Source: Marinigracilibium pacificum
Lineage (GTDB): Bacteria; Bacteroidota; Bacteroidia; Cytophagales; Cyclobacteriaceae
Length of the DNA: 64,000 nt
Assembly (NCBI RefSeq): GCF_012926615.1
Contig: NZ_JABBNU010000003.1
Span: 248,001-312,000, forward strand
Reading direction: 5' to 3'
Positions 24,712 to 33,613 of the stretch are shown here, piece by piece (positions within the stretch are counted from its first letter, which is position 1; the number at the start of each line of letters is the position of its first letter). The position numbers and the translations under genes are program-made. The notes beneath the pieces were generated by a model. The model worked only from the letters and a program-made list of their open reading frames with translations. It ran no database searches and was not told the origin of the DNA.

Positions 24712-25508
24712 AATGTAATTATTTCAAAATTGTATCCACCATCCCATAACTCAACCTTGGTAAATGCTTTTTTATCCATACTAGTAGTTACCCAATATGG
24801 AATTTTTGTATTCTTATAATAGCCATTACTGAAAGAATGATTATGACCATGAAGTGTAAACAATAAATTATCTCCTTCTCTCGCTAAAACAGACTTGAAG
24901 TCAGGAGCCAATTTTGGGTCAAACTCACTATTATCCGGCCCCATATGTGAAATAAGAATTGTTTTTGTTCTTTTCCTTTCCATGAACTGTTTTCCAATCC
25001 ATTCAAGGTCTGGAACCATACCATTATAGCCATACTCAAGGGAGTTGGTATTAACAAACATGAATTTATATCCTCCCCATGTAAACGAATAATTTACAGG
25101 GCCAAATATTTTCAGATATGCTTCATGGCCAAAGACCGGAACATCATGATTACCTATTACAGTGAGATAGGGAATATGAAGATCCGACATAATATCATTT
25201 ATCCATAAAAACTCTTCGGCAAGACCAAAGTCAGAAATATCGCCACCATGAATTACAAAATCATACTGTTCAGAAACCGAATTTATATATTCAACAAATT
25301 GCTCTGTTTCATCATAAAATCGCTGTGAATCACTCATAAAAGCAATACGTATGGTATCACTAGGAGATTTTTCTAAAATCCTTAGAATATTCTTCAGGTT
25401 TACATCCTTCTCTTCTGCCCCAGGAGTAATTTGATGTGCACTATATTCAAATAGATCACAACCCGAAAATAATAATATTATCAGAAAAAGATTGTAGTGG
25501 CTTCTCAT
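24708..25508 (-). CDS. Metallophosphoesterase lipoprotein
   Basis: The 266-aa protein is a calcineurin-like phosphoesterase carrying a lipoprotein signal (FLIILLFSGCDLFE). The dinuclear metal ligands are seen as SDSQ (replacing DxH), HGGDISDFG (GDxxD), VIGNHDVP (GNHD), ISHMGP and LHGHNHSF (GHxH). The first motif lacks the usual His (MSDSQRF), a deviation seen in some subfamilies. It is probably attached to a membrane facing the periplasm. The substrate is unknown. The gene overlaps the next one (barrel-like) by 4 bp. Confidence 0.85.
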   Translation of the reverse strand: MRSHYNLFLIILLFSGCDLFEYSAHQITPGAEEKDVNLKNILRILEKSPSDTIRIAFMSDSQRFYDETEQFVEYINSVSEQYDFVIHGGDISDFGLAEEFLWINDIMSDLHIPYLTVIGNHDVPVFGHEAYLKIFGPVNYSFTWGGYKFMFVNTNSLEYGYNGMVPDLEWIGKQFMERKRTKTILISHMGPDNSEFDPKLAPDFKSVLAREGDNLLFTLHGHNHSFSNGYYKNTKIPYWVTTSMDKKAFTKVELWDGGYNFEIITF

Positions 25509-25578
25509 ATGCTATTAAACTCAATGAGAGCCCTGCAGGTTTAAAAAATCAAAAATAAATTTGGATTTGTCGGGATTA

Positions 25579-25593
25579 TTACACTTTGTGTAA
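25579..25593. promoter_or_regulatory. Inverted repeat TTACAC-ttt-GTGTAA (possible operator)
   Basis: A perfect 6-bp inverted repeat lies 71 bp upstream of the metallophosphoesterase start. A related pair (TTACAC-attaa-GTGTAG) occurs at 52464-52480. It may be a regulator site, but chance is possible. Confidence 0.25.
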
Positions 25594-25624
25594 AAAAATA
25601 TTTCGTAGATGATTATTTCCCAAT

Positions 25625-25654
25625 AAAAAAGGCTCCAGTATCGGAGCCTTTTTT
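25625..25654 (-). terminator. Intrinsic terminator of the subtilase gene
   Basis: GGCTCC pairs with GGAGCC around a 6-nt loop, extended by A6/T6 on both sides. It lies 20 bp beyond the subtilase stop and could act in both directions. Confidence 0.88.
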
Positions 25655-25673
25655 AAATTGTGTTTTATTAAGT

Positions 25674-27320
25674 TTATTTATTCTTTCCCATTTCTATTTT
25701 CTTATCTGCTAACATAACAGCTTGATATATATTCAACACACCACCTGTTCGGCTTAATTCTCCAAATTTAACTTCATCTTCAGAACCGGGAAGCACTACA
25801 TTTTCTTCAGGCATTTGAGTTGTTGACTTAATAAGAATATCTTTTACTTCTGTAGCTGTAAGTTCTGGATAATAAGACATTAAAAGGGCAGCTGCTCCTG
25901 CAGTAACAGGTGCTGCAAATGATGTTCCAGATGCTACCTGATACTCATTATCCGGTGATGTTGAATAAATATCTACACCTGGAGCAAATAAGTCTACAGA
26001 CTCGTTGCCATAATTACTAAAACTTCCTACCATGTCTTTTCCTTTTTTCCAGTCTAAAGCACCAACTTCTAACCAATTAGATGCTTCAGTACCATCAACA
26101 TAAAAACGAGTAGGGAAATTATCTTTTTCATCTATATCTTTTGAGCTATTTCCTGCTGCATGAACAAGAAGAACATTATTAGCTTCGGCATATCTAACGG
26201 CATTTTCTACCACATCCCTGTTTGGTGAAAAAGATTTACCAAAACTCATATTTATAACTCTAGCGCCATTATCAACAGCATAATAAATGGCATTGGCAAC
26301 ATCTTTATCTCTTTCATCTCCATTTGGAACAGTTCTGATTGACATTATTTTCACATTATCCGCTACGCCATCCATACCCAATTCATTATTTCTAATTCCA
26401 CCAATTATTCCTGCTACAAATGTTCCATGAAATGAGAAACCACCTTCAACGTCATTATTCCCATAAAATTTTTCTTTTGGGTTATTAATACTATCACCTA
26501 CGATTTCACGAGAATTAAATTCGGTATTATATCCATATTCCAAGGCAGTTTCAAAATAATTCTTCGCCTCTTCTAATTGTTCTACAGTAATTTCTTGAGA
26601 ATACATATATCCCATAAAATTCTTAGCCATTACCAATTCTTGATCTTTTGTTTTCAAATTGGTAACATCCTCCATTATCAGGGAATCAGTTTTAAAATGG
26701 TCTTTTAAAAGCTTTGTGTATTTTTCATAACTTGAATAAAAACCTTTAAACCCTTCGTACTGTCTGTCCATTTGTCCTTTTTGAGCTTCAAATTGCTTTT
26801 TAACAGACATGTAATAATCATACTCTGAATCTTCAGCAGCCTTTTCTTCAGAGAGGCCATCGAATTTCTTTGTCAACCTGTCGTACTCCCTTGTAAGTTC
26901 ATACGTATCTCTTACAACATTCCCGTCTTTTCCTCCGATAAAATTCCATCCATGTATATCATCGATATAACCATTATTATCATCATCAATACCATTATCT
27001 GGAATTTCATCTTCATTTACCCAGATTACTCCTTGCAAGTCCTCATGATCAATATCAATCCCACTATCTATTACTGCAACTAAAACTTCAACAGAAGGCT
27101 TGCCTGATAATAACTTATAAGCAAGTTCGGTTTCTACCCCTCTAACGGCATCCATGGCATAAGCTTTATTATACCAATTAGTTGGAGGAGTTGATAAATA
27201 AATAGATGTATCGTTACTTAGTGTGTTTGCATCTTGTCCAACTAAGATTGTTGACACAAGGGTCGCACCAGCCAGGGCAATTGTCTTCAGCATATCCAAA
27301 ATCTTCTTTTCCGTCACCAT
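25674..27320 (-). CDS. S8 family serine peptidase (subtilisin-like) with a large insert
   Basis: The 548-aa exported peptidase has an N-terminal hydrophobic signal (LKTIALAGATLVSTILVGQ, after a short charged lead; an internal Met at residue 10 is an alternative start). The triad is complete: Asp85 in VAVIDSGID, His298 in FHGTFVAGIIGG and Ser467 in VASGTSFAAPVTAG, with Asn in HAAGNSS. Between Asp and His lies an extra segment of about 150 residues (about 130-285) rich in charged residues and predicted helix or coiled coil. DDDNNGYIDD near 112-121 looks like a calcium-binding loop. There is no Por secretion domain, so it is probably periplasmic. Confidence 0.9.
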   Translation of the reverse strand: MVTEKKILDMLKTIALAGATLVSTILVGQDANTLSNDTSIYLSTPPTNWYNKAYAMDAVRGVETELAYKLLSGKPSVEVLVAVIDSGIDIDHEDLQGVIWVNEDEIPDNGIDDDNNGYIDDIHGWNFIGGKDGNVVRDTYELTREYDRLTKKFDGLSEEKAAEDSEYDYYMSVKKQFEAQKGQMDRQYEGFKGFYSSYEKYTKLLKDHFKTDSLIMEDVTNLKTKDQELVMAKNFMGYMYSQEITVEQLEEAKNYFETALEYGYNTEFNSREIVGDSINNPKEKFYGNNDVEGGFSFHGTFVAGIIGGIRNNELGMDGVADNVKIMSIRTVPNGDERDKDVANAIYYAVDNGARVINMSFGKSFSPNRDVVENAVRYAEANNVLLVHAAGNSSKDIDEKDNFPTRFYVDGTEASNWLEVGALDWKKGKDMVGSFSNYGNESVDLFAPGVDIYSTSPDNEYQVASGTSFAAPVTAGAAALLMSYYPELTATEVKDILIKSTTQMPEENVVLPGSEDEVKFGELSRTGGVLNIYQAVMLADKKIEMGKNK

Positions 27321-27441
27321 TGTTCAATAAATTATACGGAGTACCTTAAAAAATAGACATTACATGGTAATATTTAACGGCATTTTACCAAATAATTATC
27401 TTTATATTAACAAAAATAAGTTAAAAAAGTTGAAATGAGGA

Positions 27442-27990
27442 TTAGTTATTTTCTAAAAGCTTAGCAAGACATTCATCCATATCATTAACCCAGTTTAAGG
27501 CATTGAAGGTTGTTTCTGACAAAAATCCTTCATCAACACAATTCTTTAAATGAGCTTTTAAATGATCATAAAAACCTTCAGAGTTAACAATTATAATCGG
27601 TTTAACGTGATAGCCCAATTGAAACCAGGTATAGATCTCAAATAATTCATCAAGAGTTCCTATGCCTCCAGGAATAATCACAAAAGCATCTGATAGCTCA
27701 TACATCTTTTCCTTCCTTGAATGCATTGTATCAGTCATATGCAACCTGGTTAATGAAAGGTGAGCTACCTCTTTTTGTGCCAATGACCTTGGGATTACTC
27801 CTTCAGCCTGGCCTCCATTTTCCAGTACAGCATCTGCTATTACCCCCATAAGTCCTACCTTACCTCCACCATAGACTAGCTTAATACCATTATCGGCAAA
27901 AGACTTCCCTAAATTCCGAGCATATCTCGACAATAATGGGTTGTGTCCTGAACTTGAACCACAAAATACTGCTACACTGGTTATATGCAT
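27442..27990 (-). CDS. LOG family protein (TIGR00730; nucleoside-5'-monophosphate phosphoribohydrolase-like)
   Basis: This 182-aa protein has the Rossmann-type LOG motifs: VFCGSSSGHNPLL, LVYGGGKVGLMGVIAD, and the signature PGGIGTLDELFE. Members hydrolyse cytokinin riboside or other nucleoside 5'-monophosphates to the base and ribose 5-phosphate; in bacteria the physiological substrate is often AMP or unknown. Length is typical. The gene ends a minus-strand series: Porin_10, MiaE copy 2, LOG, with 14 bp to the MiaE gene. Confidence 0.92.
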   Translation of the reverse strand: MHITSVAVFCGSSSGHNPLLSRYARNLGKSFADNGIKLVYGGGKVGLMGVIADAVLENGGQAEGVIPRSLAQKEVAHLSLTRLHMTDTMHSRKEKMYELSDAFVIIPGGIGTLDELFEIYTWFQLGYHVKPIIIVNSEGFYDHLKAHLKNCVDEGFLSETTFNALNWVNDMDECLAKLLENN

Positions 27991-28004
27991 AATTATTATT
28001 TTAT

Positions 28005-28610
28005 TTAGTGCATTCTATCTGATCTGACATCAAGATTTTTAATAATCTCAGCTTCCTCTTTTAAAAGTTCTTCCCACCGTTTCATAACTTTTTCCTCCCC
28101 AAGATATTTTTTCGCGAGACTTAGAAAATTTTTATAATGTCCGGCTTCACTAATCATTAGCTGATAATAGAATTCACTCAGCTCTTCATCTTCAAGATTT
28201 TTATGAAGCATTTTAAATCTTTCACAGCTCCGTGCTTCAATTAGTGCATTCATTAAAAGCTTTTCTACTAGCTGATCTTCTCTACTCCCACCCTTTCTAA
28301 CTTTTTTTGCTAATTGTGCAACATATTCATCTTTTCTCATTTTGCCAAGGGAATATCCTCTCTTCTTCAGTTGCTCAATAACCATTTCAAAATGCGACCA
28401 TTCTTCAGAAACAACCGGTGTTAGCATCTCGACCAGATCATCTTTCTCAGGATAATTAATAATCAAACTGATACATGAAGATGCCGCTTTCTGTTCACAG
28501 TATGCATGATCTATCAATATATCCTCAATATTCATTCCTGCAATATTTGCCCAACGTGGATCTGTTGGTAGATGAAGTCCTAATACACTCTTATCAATAC
28601 TTTCATTCAT
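28005..28610 (-). CDS. tRNA-(ms2io6A37)-hydroxylase-like di-iron protein (MiaE type, copy 2)
   Basis: This 201-aa protein shares the MiaE ligand set with the gene at 8887: Glu in YCEQKAAS, ExxH in SEEWSHFEM, Glu in IEARSCERF and ExxH in SEAGHYKNF. The two copies differ through most of the rest of the sequence. I place the start at the ATG at 28610; a TTG four codons earlier would overlap the porin gene. It follows the porin by 4 bp and precedes the LOG gene by 14 bp. LOG and MiaE both belong to the cytokinin/ms2i6A world by family, which may be coincidental. Hydroxylation of tRNA or another substrate is possible. Confidence 0.75.
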   Translation of the reverse strand: MNESIDKSVLGLHLPTDPRWANIAGMNIEDILIDHAYCEQKAASSCISLIINYPEKDDLVEMLTPVVSEEWSHFEMVIEQLKKRGYSLGKMRKDEYVAQLAKKVRKGGSREDQLVEKLLMNALIEARSCERFKMLHKNLEDEELSEFYYQLMISEAGHYKNFLSLAKKYLGEEKVMKRWEELLKEEAEIIKNLDVRSDRMH

Positions 28611-28614
28611 ATCA

Positions 28615-30555
28615 TTAATCAAAAAACAACCAGCTCACTCCAAAATCAAAGACCCTTCCTTGTACAGGATAGGCCGGTGTAATATAATATCCGTTGTTTA
28701 TCAGTCCTTGATTAAAATGTTTCAACTTTAAAGAAAAGCGCCAACGATCTACTTGAAAGTTAAGGAAAAAATCAGCGATAATATAATCTTTACTTTGGTA
28801 TGCATTTTGAACAAAATATCGCTGAATAGTCGGATCGTAAGCCATGGCATAAAAACCAGATCGGTAGTTAGCACTTACTCCTGTTTTAATGATCATTGCT
28901 CCCTTAAACAGTTCATTTTGGTAATATATAGAACCATTCCCAAATAGATCAGGGACTCGATATACACTCTTACCATTATCAGATATCAGTGAATATTTTC
29001 CATCTAATTCAATCCCTAAGTGCTTGAATAATAAAAACTTTAAGTCAACACCGGCGGTTAGAACCTGAAAATTCTCATTAAATTGAACAGGAATAGTATC
29101 TGAAGAATAATAAACATAATTGTTATAATTCTTAATACTCAAATAAGGAGAAATCTTTTGATTACCCAATTTGACTTTTATCCTTCCATAAAGATCATCT
29201 GCTGTTACATCATCAAAATCATTTTCCCAGGCTCGGTGATTTCCCAGGTACTTTTGAAAAACATAATCTGGTTTATATGATAGCCTTCTGAATCCAGCTT
29301 CAACCCAATCAGTCTGAAGCATAGCATCAATATTGTAAGTTTGTCCTATTAAATATTCTACAGTACCAAACAACTTATTCCTTTCATTCAGGTCATAAGA
29401 TAAATACCCTCCGGCAAAAAGCTCATTTCGGGTTGTTTGTCCATTAAGCTGCTCTGAATCTATTGTAATGTGTCTGTGTTTAAAATAGGCCCTGTAAAAA
29501 ATTCTTTCCGTCCCTCCTGTTAATCCTGCTTCATTTTTAAGTGTTGTAAAAAATACTCTATCATAAGTATTTTCATCGTCCAGGTAAATATTATTAAAAA
29601 AACCTGAAGACAGATTATCACCAGTTGGCTGAACAACAAACGTATTTCTTTCCTGATTATATTCAAATTCATGATAAAATCTAAGGATACCTGTAGGTCT
29701 ATATGTTTGCAGAAAGTATCCGTTAAAAACTCTATAATTCGAACCTGCTCCTTCAAGTGCAGGTGAAATTTGCGACTGGTCATTTAAAGCCTGTTCAGCA
29801 ATTGCTTCATTCGCAAAATCAAAAACCCCACCAGACTCAGACACTTTGTGAGAATGCCTGAAAATCCTCGTCATAAAACTATATGTACTGTCTTTATTAA
29901 TGAAGTTAGCATTTACATCATATGCAATTACCACCCCCTGATTGTCAAATCTTCTTACCGGACCAAGGTTTTTATCTGCAGCAATCCTACCTAAGTTAAA
30001 TCCAATGTTAAACCTTTCATTAACATTTCTGGCAAATGCAATATCAACTTTATTCCTGTTCCCACCACCAAACAATACATTAACTTCAGTATAAGGTCCT
30101 TTTGTATTAAAAAATCTGTGTTCATATGGTGTTACAACATAGGGCTGATATGCAATAAACCCACTTCTCAATCCAGGAGTCTCTGGTAAATCAGGGTATA
30201 AATCAAAAATGGCCGTTGCCATATTACCAAGATTTTGAGCTTCATAATTCATTAGCTCAAGCTTCTCAAAACGACCAAAATCAGCTAAAGTTGAATCTAT
30301 ACGATAGTGAATATCCTTACTGTTTTTAACATCTTGGGCCTTAATATAATATAGTGTCAACGGGCCATATGGATTTTTAGCAGAATCAAGTTTAAGTTTA
30401 CCATCATCTTCATCTGGAACAGAAACAGTATCTTCATTCATATCAAAATACTCATCTCTCCCCATTCCACTACCTCTTGGTGTTTGTATCTGAGAATATG
30501 AATCAAATCCTATAAAAATCAGGAATATAAAAAAAACTACTTTTTCCAGTTTCAT
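28615..30555 (-). CDS. Putative outer-membrane porin (Porin_10 type)
   Basis: This 646-aa protein has a signal peptide (VVFFIFLIFIGFDSYSQ) and a mature N-terminus with DSAKNPYGPLTLYYIKAQDVKN, then LMNYEAQNLGNMATAIFDL and TPYEHRFFNTKGPYTEVNVLFGGG, segments typical of the Bacteroidota Porin_10 family. The rest is a series of amphipathic strands with a C-terminal FDFGVSWLFFD ending in an aromatic strand. It should form a barrel in the outer membrane. Substrate is unknown. It is first in an operon with MiaE copy 2 and LOG, and lies 52 bp below the lpxK gene on the same strand. Confidence 0.85.
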   Translation of the reverse strand: MKLEKVVFFIFLIFIGFDSYSQIQTPRGSGMGRDEYFDMNEDTVSVPDEDDGKLKLDSAKNPYGPLTLYYIKAQDVKNSKDIHYRIDSTLADFGRFEKLELMNYEAQNLGNMATAIFDLYPDLPETPGLRSGFIAYQPYVVTPYEHRFFNTKGPYTEVNVLFGGGNRNKVDIAFARNVNERFNIGFNLGRIAADKNLGPVRRFDNQGVVIAYDVNANFINKDSTYSFMTRIFRHSHKVSESGGVFDFANEAIAEQALNDQSQISPALEGAGSNYRVFNGYFLQTYRPTGILRFYHEFEYNQERNTFVVQPTGDNLSSGFFNNIYLDDENTYDRVFFTTLKNEAGLTGGTERIFYRAYFKHRHITIDSEQLNGQTTRNELFAGGYLSYDLNERNKLFGTVEYLIGQTYNIDAMLQTDWVEAGFRRLSYKPDYVFQKYLGNHRAWENDFDDVTADDLYGRIKVKLGNQKISPYLSIKNYNNYVYYSSDTIPVQFNENFQVLTAGVDLKFLLFKHLGIELDGKYSLISDNGKSVYRVPDLFGNGSIYYQNELFKGAMIIKTGVSANYRSGFYAMAYDPTIQRYFVQNAYQSKDYIIADFFLNFQVDRWRFSLKLKHFNQGLINNGYYITPAYPVQGRVFDFGVSWLFFD

Positions 30556-30607
30556 AATTGGTCACAAAAATAATTAACCATGTCTAACCACACTATTTTT
30601 ACTGTCC

Positions 30608-31654
30608 TTATTTAGACTGTGATAATTTCTTATTCACTAAATCAATAAAAGAATTCTCATCCTTTTCGTTTAAAAACACCATTGAAATTGGCTGTATAAC
30701 AAACTTCAAACTAGTAATTTCACTTCCATTAACCATTGATTTAATTCTCATCCAGTCTTTTTCACTGACAATAATCTGATTAATTCTCTCGTCTTTACAA
30801 AAATCGACCCATTCTTTAAAATCAGAATCTTTAAAATTATAATGATCAGGATAATCAAAGTGCTTGACTATGCTAATTTGCGATGAAAGATGTGTTTTCA
30901 ATTGCGAAGGATCAGCAAGACCAGAAACCAGTACTACTTTATTATCTAATTCAATTTCATTATAATCTTCATCAACAGGACTGGCATAACCTATTTTTGT
31001 AAAATACACTGGAGTTTCATCCCCAGCATAAGACTTAATCTTATTTTTATATTCAAGCTGAATTGAACTGGAGATTTCTATTGGAGATTTAGTAACCAAA
31101 ACCACATCTGCTCTTTTAGCTCCATTCTTTTGTTCTCTTAACCTGCCTACAGGTAAAAGATGATCATTAAAAAAAGGCTTGTCATAGGTGGTAAGCAAAA
31201 TCATAAAGTCAGGAGATACATATCGATGTTGATAAACATCATCTAATAAGATTAGCGAAGTTTCAGGTTTATCAAATAATATCTCAGGAATACCATGAAT
31301 TCTTTCTTCATCAACTGCTACACAGATTCTGTTTCTGTATTTTGAATAAAACTGCAATGGCTCATCCCCTATATCCTCTGCTTTACTTAGGTCATTGGCT
31401 AATAAAAATCCACGAGTCTTCCTTCCATACCCTCTACTCAGAGTTGCAATTCGCTCACTATTAACAAACTGCTTTATTAGATATTCGACAGCCGGAGACT
31501 TCCCGGTTCCACCCACTGATAGATTTCCGACACCAATGGTTTTAACATCAAACTTAAATGACCTGGTATAGCCAATATCAAACAAGTAGTTGCGGAGTTT
31601 GATGATCATTCCATAAATTAGGGCAAAAGGCCAGAGCAAATGCTTAAATATCAT
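30608..31654 (-). CDS. lpxK: Tetraacyldisaccharide 4'-kinase
   Basis: LpxK phosphorylates the 4' position of tetraacyldisaccharide 1-phosphate to make lipid IVA, using ATP at the inner membrane. The 348-aa protein shows an N-terminal membrane-associated helix (LLWPFALIYGMIIKLRNYLF), the P-loop GVGNLSVGGTGKSPAVEYL, then LSRGYGRKTRGF, DEPLQFYSK and LLDDVYQHRYVSPDFMILLT (DDxxQH motif). The C-terminus has HFDYPDHYNFKDSDF and VSEKDWMRI (canonical TEKD-type). Length is normal. It shows that the organism builds lipid A. It is divergent from the Nif3 gene across 56 bp. Confidence 0.95.
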   Translation of the reverse strand: MIFKHLLWPFALIYGMIIKLRNYLFDIGYTRSFKFDVKTIGVGNLSVGGTGKSPAVEYLIKQFVNSERIATLSRGYGRKTRGFLLANDLSKAEDIGDEPLQFYSKYRNRICVAVDEERIHGIPEILFDKPETSLILLDDVYQHRYVSPDFMILLTTYDKPFFNDHLLPVGRLREQKNGAKRADVVLVTKSPIEISSSIQLEYKNKIKSYAGDETPVYFTKIGYASPVDEDYNEIELDNKVVLVSGLADPSQLKTHLSSQISIVKHFDYPDHYNFKDSDFKEWVDFCKDERINQIIVSEKDWMRIKSMVNGSEITSLKFVIQPISMVFLNEKDENSFIDLVNKKLSQSK

Positions 31655-31710
31655 TGGATATGGCAGTTTAAATATCGTAGCTTTGAATATTGCTGCAAAG
31701 TATTGACATT

Positions 31711-32808
31711 ATGACGAAAATAAAAGATGTAATCAACTATTTAGAAACCTGGGCTCCAGCTTCACTTCAGGAAGGTTATGACAATAGCAAGTTAATTGTA
31801 GGTGATAATAATCATGAGGTTTCAAAAGTTTTAATAACGCTGGACTGTGTGGAAGAAGTGGTTGAAGAAGCTATAAGTATTGGAGCCAATTTAATTATTG
31901 CTCATCATCCTATTGTTTTTAAAGGATTAAAAAGTTTCACAGGTAAAGATTATGTTGAAAGAACTGTAATTAAAGCCATTAAAAATGATATTGCTATTTA
32001 TGCAATTCACACGAATCTGGATAATGTAATTACAGGTGTCAATGCTATCCTGGCTGATAAAATCGGAATTAAAAAACTTAAGGTACTTCAACCTAAAAAT
32101 GACAACCTCCAAAAACTAGTTGTATTTGTACCATCTTCGCATACTGACAAAGTTTTAACCGCTTTAGGTGAGGCCGGAGCAGGGCAAATCGGGGAATATA
32201 AAAATTGTAGTTTCACTGTTAAAGGTACAGGCCGATTTGAGCCATCTGAAAATGCTAATCCATTTATTGGAGAAACTGGCAATTTGGAAAAAGTAGAAGA
32301 AGATAGAATAGAAGCTATAATTCCCAAACACAAAAGTGGGCAGATATTAAATGTAGTTAAAAATGCTCATCCTTATGAAGAAATGGCCTATTATATCAAT
32401 GATCTTGTGAATTACAATCAAGACACAGGTTCAGGGATGATTGGTGTTCTTGATGAGGAAATGGAGGCTATGGATTTTTTGCTTTTACTAAAAGAAAGGC
32501 TTAATTTGAAAACCATTAGACATACAAACCTCGTTAAAAATAAAATAAAGAAAGTTGGAATATGTGGTGGAGCTGGAAGCTTTCTACTTAGTAAGGCCAA
32601 AAGTGCAGGATGCGATATTTATATTACCGGAGATTTCAAATACCATGAATTTTTTGATGCCGAAGATAAAATAATAATTGCCGACATAGGCCACTATGAA
32701 AGTGAAGTATTTACAAAAGAATTAATAAAAGAGAAATTATATAAAAAATTCACTAATATTGCATTCAATTTATCCGAATTTAATTCGAATCCGGTTAATT
32801 ATCTATAA
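31711..32808 (+). CDS. Nif3-like dinuclear metal centre protein (YqfO type)
   Basis: This protein (365 aa from the ATG at 31711; an upstream TTG would add seven residues) has the Nif3 metal-binding motifs HHPIVFKGL and AIHTNLDN, and at the C-terminus GGAGSFLL, DIYITGDFKYHEF and DIGHYESE. The middle insert (about residues 120-235) resembles the CutA/PII-like domain found in longer members. Nif3 is near-universal and forms hexamers binding two metal ions; its GTP cyclohydrolase I type 2 label is not well supported. The next gene starts at the base after its stop codon, so they are probably an operon. Confidence 0.92.
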   Translation: MTKIKDVINYLETWAPASLQEGYDNSKLIVGDNNHEVSKVLITLDCVEEVVEEAISIGANLIIAHHPIVFKGLKSFTGKDYVERTVIKAIKNDIAIYAIHTNLDNVITGVNAILADKIGIKKLKVLQPKNDNLQKLVVFVPSSHTDKVLTALGEAGAGQIGEYKNCSFTVKGTGRFEPSENANPFIGETGNLEKVEEDRIEAIIPKHKSGQILNVVKNAHPYEEMAYYINDLVNYNQDTGSGMIGVLDEEMEAMDFLLLLKERLNLKTIRHTNLVKNKIKKVGICGGAGSFLLSKAKSAGCDIYITGDFKYHEFFDAEDKIIIADIGHYESEVFTKELIKEKLYKKFTNIAFNLSEFNSNPVNYL

Positions 32809-33603
32809 ATGGAACGTACAATAGCTCAAAAATTAGACGCTTTAATTAAGCTTCAAGAAATAGACTCTCAATTAGATGAAATTAAAAAGATCAGAGGTGC
32901 ACTACCTGAAGAGGTTGGTGATCTGGAAGATGATCTAGAAGGTTTAAAAACCAGAAAATCAAAGCAGGAGTCTAAAATTGAAGAGCTCGAAGCGGAAATC
33001 ACTAAAAGAAAATCTGGAATTAAAGACTCAGAAGCTCTAATAACAAAGTATAGTGCTCAGCAAAATAATGTTCGCAATAACCGTGAATATGACGCTATTA
33101 CTAAAGAGCTGGAATTACAAGAGTTAGAAATTCAGGTTCATGAGAAAAAAATTAAAGAAGCTGGTTTCAAGATCGAACAAGTAAAAGGTGAGATTGAAAA
33201 TACTCTTTCATTAATAAAAGATAAAGAAGAAGATCTTAACGAAAAAAGAAAAGAGCTTGAAGCGTTAACTTCTGAAAGTGAAGAAGACGAGAAGAAACTA
33301 TTAAAGGATCGTGAGAAAGCTGTTAAGGATATCGAAGAGAATCTTTATCGCTATTATCAGAGACTAAGAAAGCACCTTACCAATGGTCTTGCGGTTGTAA
33401 CTGTTAAGAATGGTGCTGCTCAAGGTTGTAACATCGTTATTCCTCCTCAAAAAATCGCTGAAATCAGAGAAAGAAAAAGACTTATCATCGATGAGCACAG
33501 TGGAAGAATTTTAGCTGGTGTGGATGATGAACCTGAATTCCAGTCTGATCAAATTAAAAAACCGAAAAGAAGAACAACTACAAAAAGAAAGACAACTAAG
33601 TAA
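32809..33603 (+). CDS. Coiled-coil protein with degenerate C4 zinc-ribbon (CT398/zf-RING_7 type)
   Basis: The 264-aa protein is a long two-helix coiled coil (about residues 5-180, LIKLQEIDSQLDEIKKIRG to KKLLKDREKAVKDI), followed by a region homologous to the zf-RING_7 ribbon: NGAAQGCNIVIPPQKIAEI and IIDEHSGRIL. In the canonical form this part carries CGGC and CEHCGRIL; here only one cysteine remains, so a zinc site is unlikely. The last 25 residues are Lys/Arg-rich. It is usually encoded with Nif3, as here. The function is unknown; an RNA or DNA contact through the basic tail is possible. Confidence 0.88.
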   Translation: MERTIAQKLDALIKLQEIDSQLDEIKKIRGALPEEVGDLEDDLEGLKTRKSKQESKIEELEAEITKRKSGIKDSEALITKYSAQQNNVRNNREYDAITKELELQELEIQVHEKKIKEAGFKIEQVKGEIENTLSLIKDKEEDLNEKRKELEALTSESEEDEKKLLKDREKAVKDIEENLYRYYQRLRKHLTNGLAVVTVKNGAAQGCNIVIPPQKIAEIRERKRLIIDEHSGRILAGVDDEPEFQSDQIKKPKRRTTTKRKTTK

Positions 33604-33613
33604 TCGTCTGGAT

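Noticed and set aside
29520-29783. 87-codon minus-strand frame inside the porin gene
   Set aside because: Same-strand shadow of the Porin_10 frame without a family match.
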